A DNA stretch of 50,534 nucleotides from Acidobacteriota bacterium (GCA_028875575.1 JAPPDF010000066.1:1-50534); one strand, 5' to 3'; positions 1 to 9,385 are shown, numbered from the stretch's first letter. Numbers and translations: made by a program. Notes: generated from the letters alone by a model not told the origin.

Positions 1-342
1 CGGCGCTGGGCATGCCCTGGCTTGTCCTTTTCCCTTCAGCGCGCACAGGCTCCCTCGACCGTAGAAACCGCTACGCTCTTCGGTCGCGAGCACGCGCTGA
101 AGGGGAAATGCCTGCGCCATGATCATGCCCCCTGGTGAGAAACGCGGGCCATCCCCCTCACCGGTTCTGGTCTCAGCCACCGACCCACATCCGGGGGGAG
201 CCCCTCCGGCTGTGAGTCGCCCTCCTCACTGCTCGCCCGGGCCTCTGCCGGATTCGACCTCGAAAGCGCCGGGCGTTCCCTCCCCTCCGTCGCGACAGTC
301 GACCAAATTTCTGAGACAGGACACCAGGCATCGGGGGAAGGT
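1..342. other. Leader region without a supported gene; contains a long inverted repeat
   Basis: No open frame here looks like a protein; the overlapping frames on both strands are arginine/proline-rich shadows. Positions 32-43 (CCCTTCAGCGCG) pair perfectly with 93-104. Inside the loop GACCG (57-61) can pair with CGGTC (81-85) and GTAG (61-64) with CTAC (71-74), these last two being alternatives at one base. This could be the end of an upstream transcript, a structured RNA or a repeat. The upstream gene is outside the window. Confidence 0.4.
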
Positions 343-1065
343 GTGGAAATCGGCATCGTCGGCTTTGGAAGGTTCGGTCGGTTCGCAGCGGAGATTCTCG
401 GGAGGGATTTCCCGGTTGCCGTCTTTGACCGCAAGACTCTCTCCGGACAAGGCGGCGTTCGGTTCGCCACTCTAAGAGAGGTGGCCCGCAAGCCCTGCCT
501 GCTGCTTTGCGTTCCCATCTCCCAAATGGAGCGGATATGCAGCCGCCTGGGGCCCCTGCTGACCCCCGGTCAACTGGTCATGGATACCTGCTCCGTCAAG
601 GAAGAGCCGCTCAGGCTCATGTTGGACCTCTTCCCCGAGTCGGTTGAAGTCCTGGGAACCCATCCCCTCTTCGGTCCGGAAACGGGCCGTCACGGGATCG
701 CCGGATTGGAAGTGGTTCTCTGCCCCGGCAGGGGCAACCGGACCGGGAAAGTCGAACAGTACCTGAAGAATCTGGGATTGAAGGTGACCGTGACCACCGC
801 AATCGAGCATGACCGAGCCATGGCCAGGACCCAGGCCCTGTTCCACTTCCTGGCTCTAGGGTTTTCCCGGATGCACGTGGACCCCGACACCTTGTCCACG
901 CCCGGCCCCGCCCAACTGTTCCGGGCCTTTGAGGATGTTCGGGGCGATTCCAGGCAGCTGTTTCGCGACCTGCAGCAAATGAACCGCTTTGCCCCCGGCC
1001 AGAGGAAAAAGCTCATCGACAGCCTGACTGCATTGGACAGGAGCCTGTCCAAGACGAAGGGCTGA
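343..1065 (+). CDS. tyrA: Prephenate dehydrogenase-like protein (TyrA family)
   Basis: NAD(P)-dependent oxidative decarboxylation of prephenate (or arogenate) in tyrosine synthesis is the likely reaction; cytoplasmic. The protein starts with a Rossmann nucleotide-binding loop (GIVGFGRFG, residues 4-12) and has the family motif GTHPLFGP near residue 105, followed by a helical C-terminal half with HDRAMARTQALFHFLA. At 240 residues it is shorter than the usual 280-370, and no chorismate mutase or ACT domain is fused. The GTG start is preceded by GGGGGAAG at suitable distance. It faces the M24 peptidase gene, whose end lies 36 bp away. Family assignment is firm; prephenate versus arogenate preference cannot be read from the sequence. 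Confidence 0.85.
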   Translation: MEIGIVGFGRFGRFAAEILGRDFPVAVFDRKTLSGQGGVRFATLREVARKPCLLLCVPISQMERICSRLGPLLTPGQLVMDTCSVKEEPLRLMLDLFPESVEVLGTHPLFGPETGRHGIAGLEVVLCPGRGNRTGKVEQYLKNLGLKVTVTTAIEHDRAMARTQALFHFLALGFSRMHVDPDTLSTPGPAQLFRAFEDVRGDSRQLFRDLQQMNRFAPGQRKKLIDSLTALDRSLSKTKG

Positions 1066-1101
1066 GTGGCTCCCTGGCCGCACCGACCGCGTCCCGGACG
1101 T

Positions 1102-2277
1102 TCAGATCCTTCGTATCTCCTGCTGGATGGGATCCCCGGTGACCAGCAGCTCCTCCTCACCCAGGTAAACATTCAACTCGCTGCGGATGCCGAAATCCGG
1201 CAAGTAGATTCCCGGCTCTATGGAAAAGCAGGTGTGTGGAATCAAGAGCCGTTCGTCCCTGGTTTCCAATCCATCCATGTTGGCTCCGTTGCCGTGGTCC
1301 GACTCCCCGATGCTGTGGCCGGTCCGGTGGATGAAATACTGGCCGAACCCGGCCCGCGAGATCACCTGGCGAGCCACGCCATCCACCTCCCATCCCCGTA
1401 CGGCAGTCCGTCGGCTGGTCTTGGAGCGCACGAACTCCAGGGTGCGATCCCGTGCCTCCCGGACCACGTCCCAGACCCGGACGATTCTGTCGGGGATCGA
1501 TTCTCCCAGGAAGGCGACCCAGGTGTAGTCGGCGTAGACGGCCTGCGGCCTGGAGAGCTTGGCCCAGAAATCGATGAGCAGCAGGTCGCCCGGCCGGATG
1601 GGCGCCGAGCCTTCCGAGGAGGGTTCATAGTGGGGGTTCCCGCTGTTCCGGTTGACGGCCACTATGGGAGGAGAGGAGGATTCCAGGCCCCGTTCCCGAT
1701 ACCTTTGGCACATGCTCTGCTGCAACTCGTACTCGGTGAGATGGCGACGGTTCCCGGTGGCCTCCCCCACCTGATTGAAGGTCTCGAACAGGACGTCCAT
1801 CAGGAGACGGCTGGCCTCGAGGTGGGTCTGGAGCTGTTCACGGCTCCAGCGCGCCTCGAAGTATTGAACCAGGTCGGCCGAGGAAACCACCGTCTTGCCG
1901 AGGCTGCGCACCAGCTCCAACGTGCCGGCATCCACTCTGGAAACATAGGGGATGAAGCATTGGGGAGAATACTCCATGGCCACCCGACTGCTCCCCTGTA
2001 GCAGGCGCTCCAGACCCGCCTGCATCTCCTCCCAACTGCTGAAGAGAACCGAGGGCGCTGGCTGTTGCTCGAAACCCTGGCGCTCGATGCTGTGACAAAG
2101 GAAGGTCATGGGGCCCTGGGCGGGGATCCAACAGAACCAGCGCCGGGTCAGCATGGCGTCCTGCAGACCGAGCAGCTTGCGGGCAATCGGATTGAGGCCC
2201 TGAAAGTCATATAGCAGCCATCCATCCAGCTTCCTGGCCTTTAATTGCGCTTGAACTTCCTGGAGATCCATGGTCAT
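1102..2277 (-). CDS. M24 family metallopeptidase (Xaa-Pro aminopeptidase-like)
   Basis: A cytoplasmic metallopeptidase of the pita-bread fold that probably removes N-terminal residues ahead of proline. The N-terminal creatinase-like domain (about residues 1-160) is followed by the M24 domain. Metal ligands are visible in order: Asp in LLIDFWAK, Asp in YADYTWVAF, His in HRTGHSIG, Glu in FSIEPGIYL and Glu in GIRSELNVYL, so the active site looks complete. Length 391 is normal. No signal peptide is seen. The start was taken at the first ATG of MTMDL, with GGAGCAG upstream; the second ATG two codons later is an alternative. It is convergent with the tyrA-like gene and divergent from metK. Exact substrate is unknown. 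Confidence 0.85.
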   Translation of the reverse strand: MTMDLQEVQAQLKARKLDGWLLYDFQGLNPIARKLLGLQDAMLTRRWFCWIPAQGPMTFLCHSIERQGFEQQPAPSVLFSSWEEMQAGLERLLQGSSRVAMEYSPQCFIPYVSRVDAGTLELVRSLGKTVVSSADLVQYFEARWSREQLQTHLEASRLLMDVLFETFNQVGEATGNRRHLTEYELQQSMCQRYRERGLESSSPPIVAVNRNSGNPHYEPSSEGSAPIRPGDLLLIDFWAKLSRPQAVYADYTWVAFLGESIPDRIVRVWDVVREARDRTLEFVRSKTSRRTAVRGWEVDGVARQVISRAGFGQYFIHRTGHSIGESDHGNGANMDGLETRDERLLIPHTCFSIEPGIYLPDFGIRSELNVYLGEEELLVTGDPIQQEIRRI

Positions 2278-2363
2278 GGCGTCATCTGCTCCTTGATCGG
2301 AGGCGGTCCTTGAGGAGGTCGCCCGCCCTTACCGTCCTTCCTTCCTCACCAACGGCAATTGGC

Positions 2364-2369
2364 TTGACA
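2364..2369 (+). promoter_or_regulatory. Possible -35 element upstream of metK
   Basis: A perfect TTGACA lies 165 bp before the metK start. The best -10 candidates 15-17 bp downstream (GACTAT at 2385-2390) are weak. If transcription started just after them it would remove part of the hairpin stem at 2393, so either this box or that stem may be fortuitous. Confidence 0.3.
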
Positions 2370-2392
2370 AACCGGAAGGCCCGAGACTATCG

Positions 2393-2450
2393 TTCAGCCG
2401 CTCGCCCAAAGGCCCAGGGACCGGGGCAACCGGTCCTCTTCATGGCTGAA
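2393..2450 (+). promoter_or_regulatory. Candidate structured RNA leader of metK
   Basis: A 7-bp outer stem (TTCAGCC 2393-2399 with GGCTGAA 2444-2450) encloses a perfect 7-bp hairpin (GGACCGG 2418-2424, loop GGCAA, CCGGTCC 2430-2436). metK is a classic target of S-adenosylmethionine-sensing RNAs. The block GGGACCGGGGCAACC vaguely recalls the conserved core of SAM-I-like aptamers, but the full SAM-I consensus is not present. Seen: nested complementarity upstream of metK. Inferred: a regulatory role. Confidence 0.35.
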
Positions 2451-2534
2451 GTGGAATTATATGACGAGTTTGTGGTTAACCCGCAGCATTGGATTGCGGC
2501 GATTGTAAAGAGACCATCGAGGGAGTAAGCAGTC

Positions 2535-3740
2535 ATGGCAGACAGGGAAAGAATGCTGTTCACCAGTGAGGCCGTTTCGGAAGGACATCCCGACAAGGTT
2601 GCGGATCAGGTGTCCGACGCCATCGTGGATGCCTACATCGCCGGCGACCCGGCGTCCCGGGTCGCGTGTGAGACGCTGGTGACCACCGACTATTGCCTGG
2701 TTGCGGGGGAAGTGACCTCCAATGCCAAGGACAGTGTCGACGTGGAGCAGGTCGTCAGGGATACGATTCGGGAGATCGGCTACGTGGAAGGTGGCATCGG
2801 TTTCGACTATCGGAGTTGCCGGGTAGACGTCAGGATCGATCCCCAGTCGGAGGATATCTCTCAGGGAGTTACCGAGGGCAAGGGGCTCTTCAAAGAGCAG
2901 GGAGCCGGGGACCAGGGCATGATGTTCGGCTACGCCTGTGACGAGACTCCGGAACTGATGCCGACCCCCATCATTCTGGCGCAGAAGCTGGTGGAAGAGC
3001 TGGCGAAGCTGCGTAAAACTGGTGCCCTGGACTATGTCCGACCCGACAGCAAGAGCCAGGTGACGGTGGAATATGCGGACGGCAAGCCGGTGCGCATCGA
3101 CTCGCTGGTCATCTCGACCCAGCATCACGAAAGCGTCGCTCACCGGCAGATCCATGAAGATGTCCTGGAACAGGTTGTCCGCCCCGTCGTCCCGGCCAGC
3201 TTGCTGGACGATCAGACCCAGTACTATGTCAATCCCACGGGCAAATTTGTCCGCGGAGGCCCCCAGGGGGATACGGGCCTGACGGGGCGCAAGATCATCG
3301 TGGACACCTACGGGGGCTGGGCTCGGCATGGCGGCGGAGCTTTTTCGGGGAAGGACCCATCCAAGGTGGACCGAAGCGCCGCCTACGCGGCTCGCTATGT
3401 GGCCAAGAACGTTGTGGCGGCCGGACTGGCGGCGAAATGCGAGGTCCAGCTGGCTTATGCCATTGGTGTGGCGCAGCCGGTTTCGATTCTGGTCGACACC
3501 TTCGGCACCGGCAAGCTGAGCGGAGACGAACTGGTCAAGGTGGTTCGAGAGGTCTTCGATCTTCGGCCCAAGGGAATCATCGACGCGCTTTCTCTCAAGC
3601 GCCCCATATTCAGGGCCACGGCTGCCTACGGTCACTTTGGGAGGCCGGCCGGCGCGGACGGATCCTTCAGTTGGGAAAAGACCGATCGGGCCGAGGCTCT
3701 TGGAAGGCTCGCCCGGGCGGCGATAGCCAGTTCGGGCTGA
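2535..3740 (+). CDS. metK: S-adenosylmethionine synthetase
   Basis: Makes S-adenosylmethionine from methionine and ATP, the methyl donor that the type I methyltransferase HsdM at 40 kb would also use. All three MetK repeats are present in 401 residues. Signatures are [19 protein letters not shown] near the N-terminus, [12 protein letters not shown] near residue 125, and the phosphate-binding [19 protein letters not shown] near residue 272. The ATG at 2535 follows GAGGGAGTAA. The gene is transcribed alone, with a possible structured leader upstream and a short GC-rich hairpin downstream. This is a housekeeping gene of normal length with no visible damage. Confidence 0.97.
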   Translation: MADRERMLFTSEAVSEGHPDKVADQVSDAIVDAYIAGDPASRVACETLVTTDYCLVAGEVTSNAKDSVDVEQVVRDTIREIGYVEGGIGFDYRSCRVDVRIDPQSEDISQGVTEGKGLFKEQGAGDQGMMFGYACDETPELMPTPIILAQKLVEELAKLRKTGALDYVRPDSKSQVTVEYADGKPVRIDSLVISTQHHESVAHRQIHEDVLEQVVRPVVPASLLDDQTQYYVNPTGKFVRGGPQGDTGLTGRKIIVDTYGGWARHGGGAFSGKDPSKVDRSAAYAARYVAKNVVAAGLAAKCEVQLAYAIGVAQPVSILVDTFGTGKLSGDELVKVVREVFDLRPKGIIDALSLKRPIFRATAAYGHFGRPAGADGSFSWEKTDRAEALGRLARAAIASSG

Positions 3741-4148
3741 GCGGTTCCCGCGGTTTCCAACACGCGGCGTCGTGTTTGCCCCACCGGCCCGCAGGGCTGC
3801 CAGGAAGGCGCGCGCAACCATGCCAGGTTGCTTCAGCCCTTTCCTGATCTCCTGTATTTTCTTGGGCCCCACGGCCCGCTTTCTCTGTGTCTGAAACAGG
3901 ACAACACTCTTGAGGAGTAGCAGCACGTTCCAGTAACGTAGTGCCCGTCCGAACCCTGCCAGGCACGGCCGTCCCCAACGACCCCAACATCCACGTCTTT
4001 TCAAAAGCGCACCCCCGCGGCAAGAAATGCACCCGCCCGCCCGGCCGACCCACCTGTGCTAAGATTCCGGCGGTATCGTCCGCAAACCCGGATTGGCAGT
4101 CCCGAACCTGCAGGCCCCGCGCCAAGCGGCCTGGAAGACGCAGACTCC
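3741..4148. other. Intergenic region after metK: weak hairpin and a promoter
   Basis: No gene is supported. AACACG (near 3759) can pair with CGTGTT (near 3770) around CGGCGT just after metK. It could be a terminator hairpin but no T-run follows. The minus strand has an open stretch through 4004 with lysine-rich sequence that I could not match to a family. The right end holds an extended -10 promoter at 4057-4065. Confidence 0.4.
4057..4065 (+). promoter_or_regulatory. Extended -10 promoter for the ligase-ACP-PlsC gene
   Basis: TGCTAAGAT fits TGnTAnnnT: TG at 4057-4058 and TAAGAT at 4060-4065. It lies 84 bp before the chosen start at 4149, and it is a further reason to reject the longer frame starting at 4056. 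The same promoter form recurs at 17120, 20173 and 24374. Confidence 0.45.
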
Positions 4149-7091
4149 ATGAATCCCCTGGAGACCGAACCCTCCCCTGCCGACTCAATGAAACCGGATC
4201 GGAAAGACCTGGAGGAGAAGATTCTCCAGGTTGTTCGTGACCTGTTGGCTGAACTGGGGTCTCACCGGGCTCTGCGACACCTCTCGCCGAGCGCTTCGCT
4301 GGAGCGCGAGCTGGGCCTGGCCAGCCTGGAACGGGTGGAACTCCTTCTGCGTCTGGAAAAGGCCCTCTCGCTCGAGTTACCGGAGCAGCTGCTGTCCCGG
4401 GCTGAGGCAGTCAGCGACCTGGTCCGAGCCGTGATGACGGCGAAGTCTCAGGCAGGCAATAGGACATCGGCCTCCCCCGGGACGGACAGAATCGATCCCC
4501 TGCGGCTACAGCAGACCGGGAAGCCCAGGCCGGATCCGGGAGGAGTGGACGCCTGGAACCGGGAGGGCGGCTGGCCCACGACCCTCGATGAGGCGCTCTT
4601 CCATTTTGCTCAGCGGGACCCGGAGCGGGTCCACATTCAATTGCGGCTGGAGAATGGGGAGATGCGCCCGATCACCTATTCCGACCTGCTGTCGGAGAGT
4701 TCGGCGGTGGCGGCGGCGTTGCAGCAAAAGGCGGGGTTGCAGTCCGGGGACCGGATCGCGCTCATGCTCCCCACCGCCCCCGACTTCTTCCCGGCTTTCT
4801 TCGGCGCCGTTCTGGCCGGCACCGTTCCGGTTCCCCTCTATCCCCCCTGGCGGCCCGACCGCATCGAGGAGTACGCCCAGCGTCAGGCCAAGATAATCGC
4901 CGATTCCGGGGCACGAGTGCTGGTGACCTTTCAGGAGGTTGGTCGCTTGGCTCGGCTATTGGGCAGCCAGGTCCCCGGATTGGAAAGCGTGGTGACTCTG
5001 GACAGCCTGGGCAAGGCCTCCGGCACCGTGGTCCGGCCCCTGCCCCGGGATGTCGCCTTCATTCAGTACACCTCGGGGAGCACCGGCGACCCCAAGGGGG
5101 TGGTGCTGACCCATTCCAATCTCATTGCCAATATCCGGGCCATCGCGGAGGCGCTGAAGATCGACTCGCGGGATGTGGGGGTGAGTTGGCTTCCCCTTTA
5201 CCATGACATGGGCCTGATCGGAGCCTGGCTTTCCTGCCTTTATCTGGGGGTTCCCATCGTAATCATGTCTCCCCAGGCTTTCCTGACCCGACCGGAGCGG
5301 TGGCTGTGGGCCATACACCGCTATCGCGCCACCCTCTCGGCCGCACCCAACTTCGCCTACGAACTCTGCATGCGGCGGGTCGACGAGCGGAACCTGGAGG
5401 GACTGGACCTCTCCTGTTTGCGCGCCACCCTGAACGGTGCCGAGCCGGTTCAACCCGAGACCCTGGAGGGGTTTTCACGGAGATTCCAACCCTACGGCCT
5501 CCACGCGGACGCCCTGATGCCGGTCTACGGCCTGGCCGAGTCTTCGCTGGCGGTGACCATCCCGCCCCTGAGCCGAAGGGCTCTTCTCGACCCCATCGAC
5601 AGGGGCACTCTTGAAGAAACCGGAAGAGCGGAGCCCGCCTCCGGTCAATCCGCGAACCCGCTGACCTTTGTTTCTGCCGGTAGGCCGCTGGCCGGCCACC
5701 AGGTCAGAATTGTCAGCCGTGCCGGGGAGCCTGTTCCGGACCGGGTCCAGGGCCACATCCAATGTCGTGGGCCCTCCGTCATGCAGGGTTACTTCGGAAG
5801 AGCCGAGGCTACAGCCGAGGTCTTGCAGCATGGCTGGCTGAAGACGGGCGACCTGGGCTACCTGGCGGATGGAGAGCTCTTTGTCACCGGCCGGGTCAAG
5901 GACATCATCATCCAGGGAGGGCGAAATCTCTATCCCCAGGAACTGGAGCATATTGCGGGGGACGTGGAAGGCGTTCGGCGAGGCTGTGTCGCCGCATTCG
6001 GGGTCAGCGGAAGAGGCGTGGCGGGCGAGCGCCTGGTTCTGGTGGCCGAAACGCGTCGAACCGAACCCGAGCAGAAGGAGGAGCTGGCTGCCGCCATCAG
6101 GGAGAGGATGGACTCTCAGTTGGGAATCCCTCTGGATGAGGTTGTGCTGGTTCCCCCGCAAAGCGTGCCCAAGACCTCCAGCGGCAAGATCCGAAGGGAC
6201 AATTGTCGCCGCCTCTACCTGCAGGGCAAGCTCCATTCCCCGAGCCCGGCGGTCTGGGTGCAGGTGGCGCGGCTGGCTCTCCGGAGCCTGGGGCAGCGGG
6301 GCCGCCGGCTGATCGGGACGGTGGCCCGGTGGCTCTATGGCAGCTACGTGTGGATGGTGCTGGTCGCGGTCGGGCTGCCCTGCTGGGTGTTGCTGCTGTT
6401 GACGCCGTCCCGCACCGGACCTCGAACCGGACCCGCCCTGCTCCGATGGATCTCGCGAATCACTCTGCGATTGGGAGGGCTGCAGCCGGTGGTGGCCGGC
6501 CTGGAGAACCTGCCCCCGGTTCAACTCTCCGGACAGTCGCGGTTCCTGATCGTTTCCAACCATGCCAGCTATCTGGACATCCTGGTGTTGATGGCGGCCC
6601 TGCCCTTCGACTTTTCCTTTGTGGCCAAGCGGGAGGCCGCCTCCTGGCCCTTCGTAGGCACCTTCATACGTCGGTGCGGCTACCTCACCGTAGACCGTGA
6701 GAACGCGCCCGAGGCCGTTCAGGACAGCCGCCGCATCGAGGAGAGGTTGCTGGGCGGAGCACCGGTCCATGTGTTCCCGGAGGGCACCTTCACCCATGCC
6801 AGCGGGCTGCGGCCATTTCAGATGGGAGCCTTCAAGTTGGCGGCCGACACCGGATCGCCGTTGCTGCCGGTCACGCTTCGCGGGACGCGTCAGGTGCTCC
6901 GCGACGGCCGGCTGCTGCCCTCGCCGGCCCCGCTCGGGGTGGTTATCAGTCCGGCCATCCGGCCAGGCGGAAAAGGGTGGCCGGAAATGATCCGCTTGAG
7001 GGATGTGGCCTACGCAGAGGTCTTGAAACACTGCGGCGAAGGTCCCCTGGACCTGGTGCTGGCGGGTCCGCCCAGGGCTGGCGCCGAGTGA
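4149..7091 (+). CDS. ACP - fatty acyl-AMP ligase - PlsC acyltransferase fusion
   Basis: A 980-residue enzyme that should activate a fatty acid as acyl-AMP, load it on its own carrier domain and pass it to a glycerophospholipid or similar acceptor. Order: carrier domain about 14-95 with the phosphopantetheine serine in GLASLERVEL (about Ser59); AMP ligase about 130-690 with YTSGSTGDPKG (about 306), YGLAESS (about 459), KTGDLG, GRVKDIIIQGGRNLYPQE and the catalytic Lys in SSGKIRR (about 676); a membrane segment around 729-751; then PlsC with NHASYLD (about 803) and FPEGT (about 875). The ATG at 4149 follows GGAAG; the frame is open further upstream but that part lies over the promoter. Domain calls are firm; the lipid product is unknown. 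Confidence 0.88.
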   Translation: MNPLETEPSPADSMKPDRKDLEEKILQVVRDLLAELGSHRALRHLSPSASLERELGLASLERVELLLRLEKALSLELPEQLLSRAEAVSDLVRAVMTAKSQAGNRTSASPGTDRIDPLRLQQTGKPRPDPGGVDAWNREGGWPTTLDEALFHFAQRDPERVHIQLRLENGEMRPITYSDLLSESSAVAAALQQKAGLQSGDRIALMLPTAPDFFPAFFGAVLAGTVPVPLYPPWRPDRIEEYAQRQAKIIADSGARVLVTFQEVGRLARLLGSQVPGLESVVTLDSLGKASGTVVRPLPRDVAFIQYTSGSTGDPKGVVLTHSNLIANIRAIAEALKIDSRDVGVSWLPLYHDMGLIGAWLSCLYLGVPIVIMSPQAFLTRPERWLWAIHRYRATLSAAPNFAYELCMRRVDERNLEGLDLSCLRATLNGAEPVQPETLEGFSRRFQPYGLHADALMPVYGLAESSLAVTIPPLSRRALLDPIDRGTLEETGRAEPASGQSANPLTFVSAGRPLAGHQVRIVSRAGEPVPDRVQGHIQCRGPSVMQGYFGRAEATAEVLQHGWLKTGDLGYLADGELFVTGRVKDIIIQGGRNLYPQELEHIAGDVEGVRRGCVAAFGVSGRGVAGERLVLVAETRRTEPEQKEELAAAIRERMDSQLGIPLDEVVLVPPQSVPKTSSGKIRRDNCRRLYLQGKLHSPSPAVWVQVARLALRSLGQRGRRLIGTVARWLYGSYVWMVLVAVGLPCWVLLLLTPSRTGPRTGPALLRWISRITLRLGGLQPVVAGLENLPPVQLSGQSRFLIVSNHASYLDILVLMAALPFDFSFVAKREAASWPFVGTFIRRCGYLTVDRENAPEAVQDSRRIEERLLGGAPVHVFPEGTFTHASGLRPFQMGAFKLAADTGSPLLPVTLRGTRQVLRDGRLLPSPAPLGVVISPAIRPGGKGWPEMIRLRDVAYAEVLKHCGEGPLDLVLAGPPRAGAE

Positions 7092-7171
7092 GACCGGCAT
7101 GAGGTCCGGGCGCCGACACCGTCCGACCCGCGCACCGCGCAAGGATTGGACCGTCTCGGACGGGAAGCGTC

Positions 7172-7873
7172 ATGATTCCCCTGAAAGACATCAACCGAAC
7201 CCGGACCTTCCCGGCGGTCACGCTGTTTCTGATAGCGGTCAATGCGGCCGTCTTCGTCTACCAGTTGTCCCTAGGGTCCGGGCCGTTGCTGACAGGGTTC
7301 TTCTACCAGTTCGGACTGGTTCCCCGCGCGCTGCTCAGTTTCGGCTACTGGCAGGAAGCCGGGCTCCTGTTGGGTCTGGCTCCCCTCTTTACCTCCATGT
7401 TCCTGCATGGCGGCTGGATGCATTTCCTGGGAAATATGCTCTACCTGTGGGTGTTCGGCGACAACGTGGAGGACTGGCTGGGGGCGCTGCGCTTCCTGCT
7501 TTTCTACCTGGTTTGCGGTCTCCTGGCGGCCCTGTTGCAGATTGCCGTTAATCCCGCCTCGCCCATACCCATGATCGGAGCCAGCGGCGCCATCTCCGGG
7601 GTGTTGGCGGCCTATCTGGTGCTGTTCCCGGGAGCCCGGGTTCTCACCTTCGTGCCCATCCTGTTCTTCTTCTATCTGGTCCGGCTGCCGGCCCTGATCT
7701 TCCTGGGACTGTGGTTTCTGCTGCAATTCTTCAACGGCGCCGTTTCCCTGACGGCAGGGGATCTCTCCATGGGAGGCACGGCCTGGTGGGCTCATATCGG
7801 CGGCTTTGTCGCCGGGCTGGTTCTGATCCTGAAAACTCGCAAGTCGCGGCGACGAGCGAGGGTCCATTACTGA
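7172..7873 (+). CDS. Rhomboid family intramembrane serine protease
   Basis: Cleaves membrane proteins within the bilayer. The 233-residue protein is mostly hydrophobic with about six helices and a long L1 region. Rhomboid hallmarks are present: the motif GGWMHFLGNMLYLWVFGDNVED after helix 1 region, the catalytic serine in GASGAISG (about residue 138), and the catalytic histidine in WWAHIGGFVAGL (about 206). GGGAAG precedes the ATG. It lies 80 bp after the acyltransferase fusion and 33 bp before the sugar kinase and may share a transcript. Its substrates cannot be inferred. Confidence 0.92.
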   Translation: MIPLKDINRTRTFPAVTLFLIAVNAAVFVYQLSLGSGPLLTGFFYQFGLVPRALLSFGYWQEAGLLLGLAPLFTSMFLHGGWMHFLGNMLYLWVFGDNVEDWLGALRFLLFYLVCGLLAALLQIAVNPASPIPMIGASGAISGVLAAYLVLFPGARVLTFVPILFFFYLVRLPALIFLGLWFLLQFFNGAVSLTAGDLSMGGTAWWAHIGGFVAGLVLILKTRKSRRRARVHY

Positions 7874-7906
7874 GGGTCCGGCCGCCGGAGTCCGGGCAAG
7901 TGAGAC

Positions 7907-9385
7907 ATGCTCTCCAGCAATCCTCTGATCCTCACCATTGACGCCGGGAGCTCCTCGGTTCGGGCCACCATCCATGATGGCTTCGGCCAGGCCCTGGCCG
8001 GCCTGGAGGCTCGAAGACCCTACCAGTTCGCAACCACCTCGGATGGGGGCGTGGAGGTGGGCGCCGATGCCCTGTTCAAGCTGGTGGTGGAGGCGGTCGA
8101 CGAGATCCTGCTGCGAAGCGGCCGCCGGCGTCGGGCAATTGCCGCCGTTGCCATGTCGACCTTTTGGCACAACCTGGTGGGGGTGGATGCCGAGGGGCGG
8201 GCGCTGACTCCGGTATACTCCTGGGCCGATACGCGCAGCGCCGCCGCCGCCGAGGAGCTTCGCAGCCTGGTGGACGAAAGCCGGTACCACGCCCGCACCG
8301 GCTGCCCGCTCCATCCCAGCTACCTGCCGGCCAAGCTGTCGTGGCTGTATCGGTCCAGTCCGGAACTGTTCCGCGGGACCCCCCGGTGGATGTCGTTCGG
8401 GGAATATGCCTATTTGAAACTATTTGGCGTCAACCGATGCAGCGTCTCCATGGCGTCGGGGACAGGACTGCTGGATCAGGACCGCCTGGAGTGGGACGAG
8501 GGAATTCTGCAGGTCCTGCCTCTGGAGCGAAATCAGTTGTCCCCCCTCATCGACCTGGACACGCCGCTGTCGGGCCTCAGGCCGCCCTTCGCCGATCGCT
8601 GGCCGGACTTGAGTGGAGTTCCCTGGGTGGCCGCCGTTGGAGACGGGGCCTGCAGCAACGTGGGCAGCGGCTGTTGCACGCCGGATCGTCTGGCCCTGAT
8701 GGTTGGCACTTCGGGCGCCATGAGAGTCATGGGCAAGACGGACCCGCCGTCGGTCCCACGAGGGCTATGGTGCTATCGGGCCAACCGGAGCCGCTTTGTC
8801 ATGGGTGGGTCTCTCAGCAACGGAGGACTCCTCTTCGAGTGGATGACCGAGACGCTGCGGCTGGAGCGAGATCCGGAGGCTGTGGAGCGCGGACTGGCGG
8901 AGATGGCCCCGGATTCCCATGGACTGACCCTTCTGCCCTTTCTGGCCGGAGAGCGCAGCCCGGGTTGGCAATCCAAGGCCCGTGCGGCCGTAACGGGCCT
9001 GAGCCTGCACACCCGTCCCATTGAGATCCTTCGGGCTTCGCTGGAATCGGTGGCCTACCGGTTTGCAAAGATCGCTGCACTGCTGGAGCCTGTGGTCCCG
9101 GAGGATCGAGAGATTGTGGCTTCCGGCGGGGCGCTCCTGCAATCGCCTGCCTGGCTGCAGATCATGGCGGACGTGTTGGGACAGCCGGTGGTGGCTTCGG
9201 CGGTGAAGGAAGCCTCGAGCCGGGGCGCAGCCTTGCTGGCCCTGGAAGCCCTGGGTTTTCTCGACAACATCGAGGAGGTGGAGACCCCTCTGGGGGCACG
9301 CTTCAATCCTTGCCCGGAACGGTACCAACGTTACCGGAATGGTCTGGAAAGGCACGACCGGCTCTACCGCCTGCTGCTGCCGTAG
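7907..9385 (+). CDS. FGGY family carbohydrate kinase (gluconokinase/xylulokinase-like)
   Basis: Phosphorylates a sugar or sugar acid. The 492-residue protein has the N-terminal ATPase fold signature (LTIDAGSSSVRATIHD), a conserved MSTFWHN/WADTR region typical of gluconate and xylulose kinases, the central GDGACSNVGSG and TSGAMR motifs, and the C-terminal adenosine-binding segment (IVASGGALLQSPAWLQIMADVLGQPV). The ATG follows only a weak ribosome site. The transaldolase gene next door favours a substrate entering the pentose phosphate pathway, with gluconate or xylulose the best guesses. Specificity within FGGY kinases cannot be fixed by eye. Confidence 0.85.
   Translation: MLSSNPLILTIDAGSSSVRATIHDGFGQALAGLEARRPYQFATTSDGGVEVGADALFKLVVEAVDEILLRSGRRRRAIAAVAMSTFWHNLVGVDAEGRALTPVYSWADTRSAAAAEELRSLVDESRYHARTGCPLHPSYLPAKLSWLYRSSPELFRGTPRWMSFGEYAYLKLFGVNRCSVSMASGTGLLDQDRLEWDEGILQVLPLERNQLSPLIDLDTPLSGLRPPFADRWPDLSGVPWVAAVGDGACSNVGSGCCTPDRLALMVGTSGAMRVMGKTDPPSVPRGLWCYRANRSRFVMGGSLSNGGLLFEWMTETLRLERDPEAVERGLAEMAPDSHGLTLLPFLAGERSPGWQSKARAAVTGLSLHTRPIEILRASLESVAYRFAKIAALLEPVVPEDREIVASGGALLQSPAWLQIMADVLGQPVVASAVKEASSRGAALLALEALGFLDNIEEVETPLGARFNPCPERYQRYRNGLERHDRLYRLLLP

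Noticed and set aside
2393-2450. Assignment of the metK leader as a SAM-I riboswitch
   Set aside because: Only a short block resembles the aptamer core; the four-way junction and kink-turn sequences are not found.
2457-4004. Very long minus-strand open frame across metK
   Set aside because: It is the antisense shadow of metK, which has all family motifs. Only the part beyond 3741 is outside metK and it has no recognisable family.
5475-7142. 555-codon minus-strand open frame over the acyltransferase fusion
   Set aside because: Antisense of a gene with clear domain motifs; low-complexity Gln/Gly/Arg composition typical of a GC-rich shadow.
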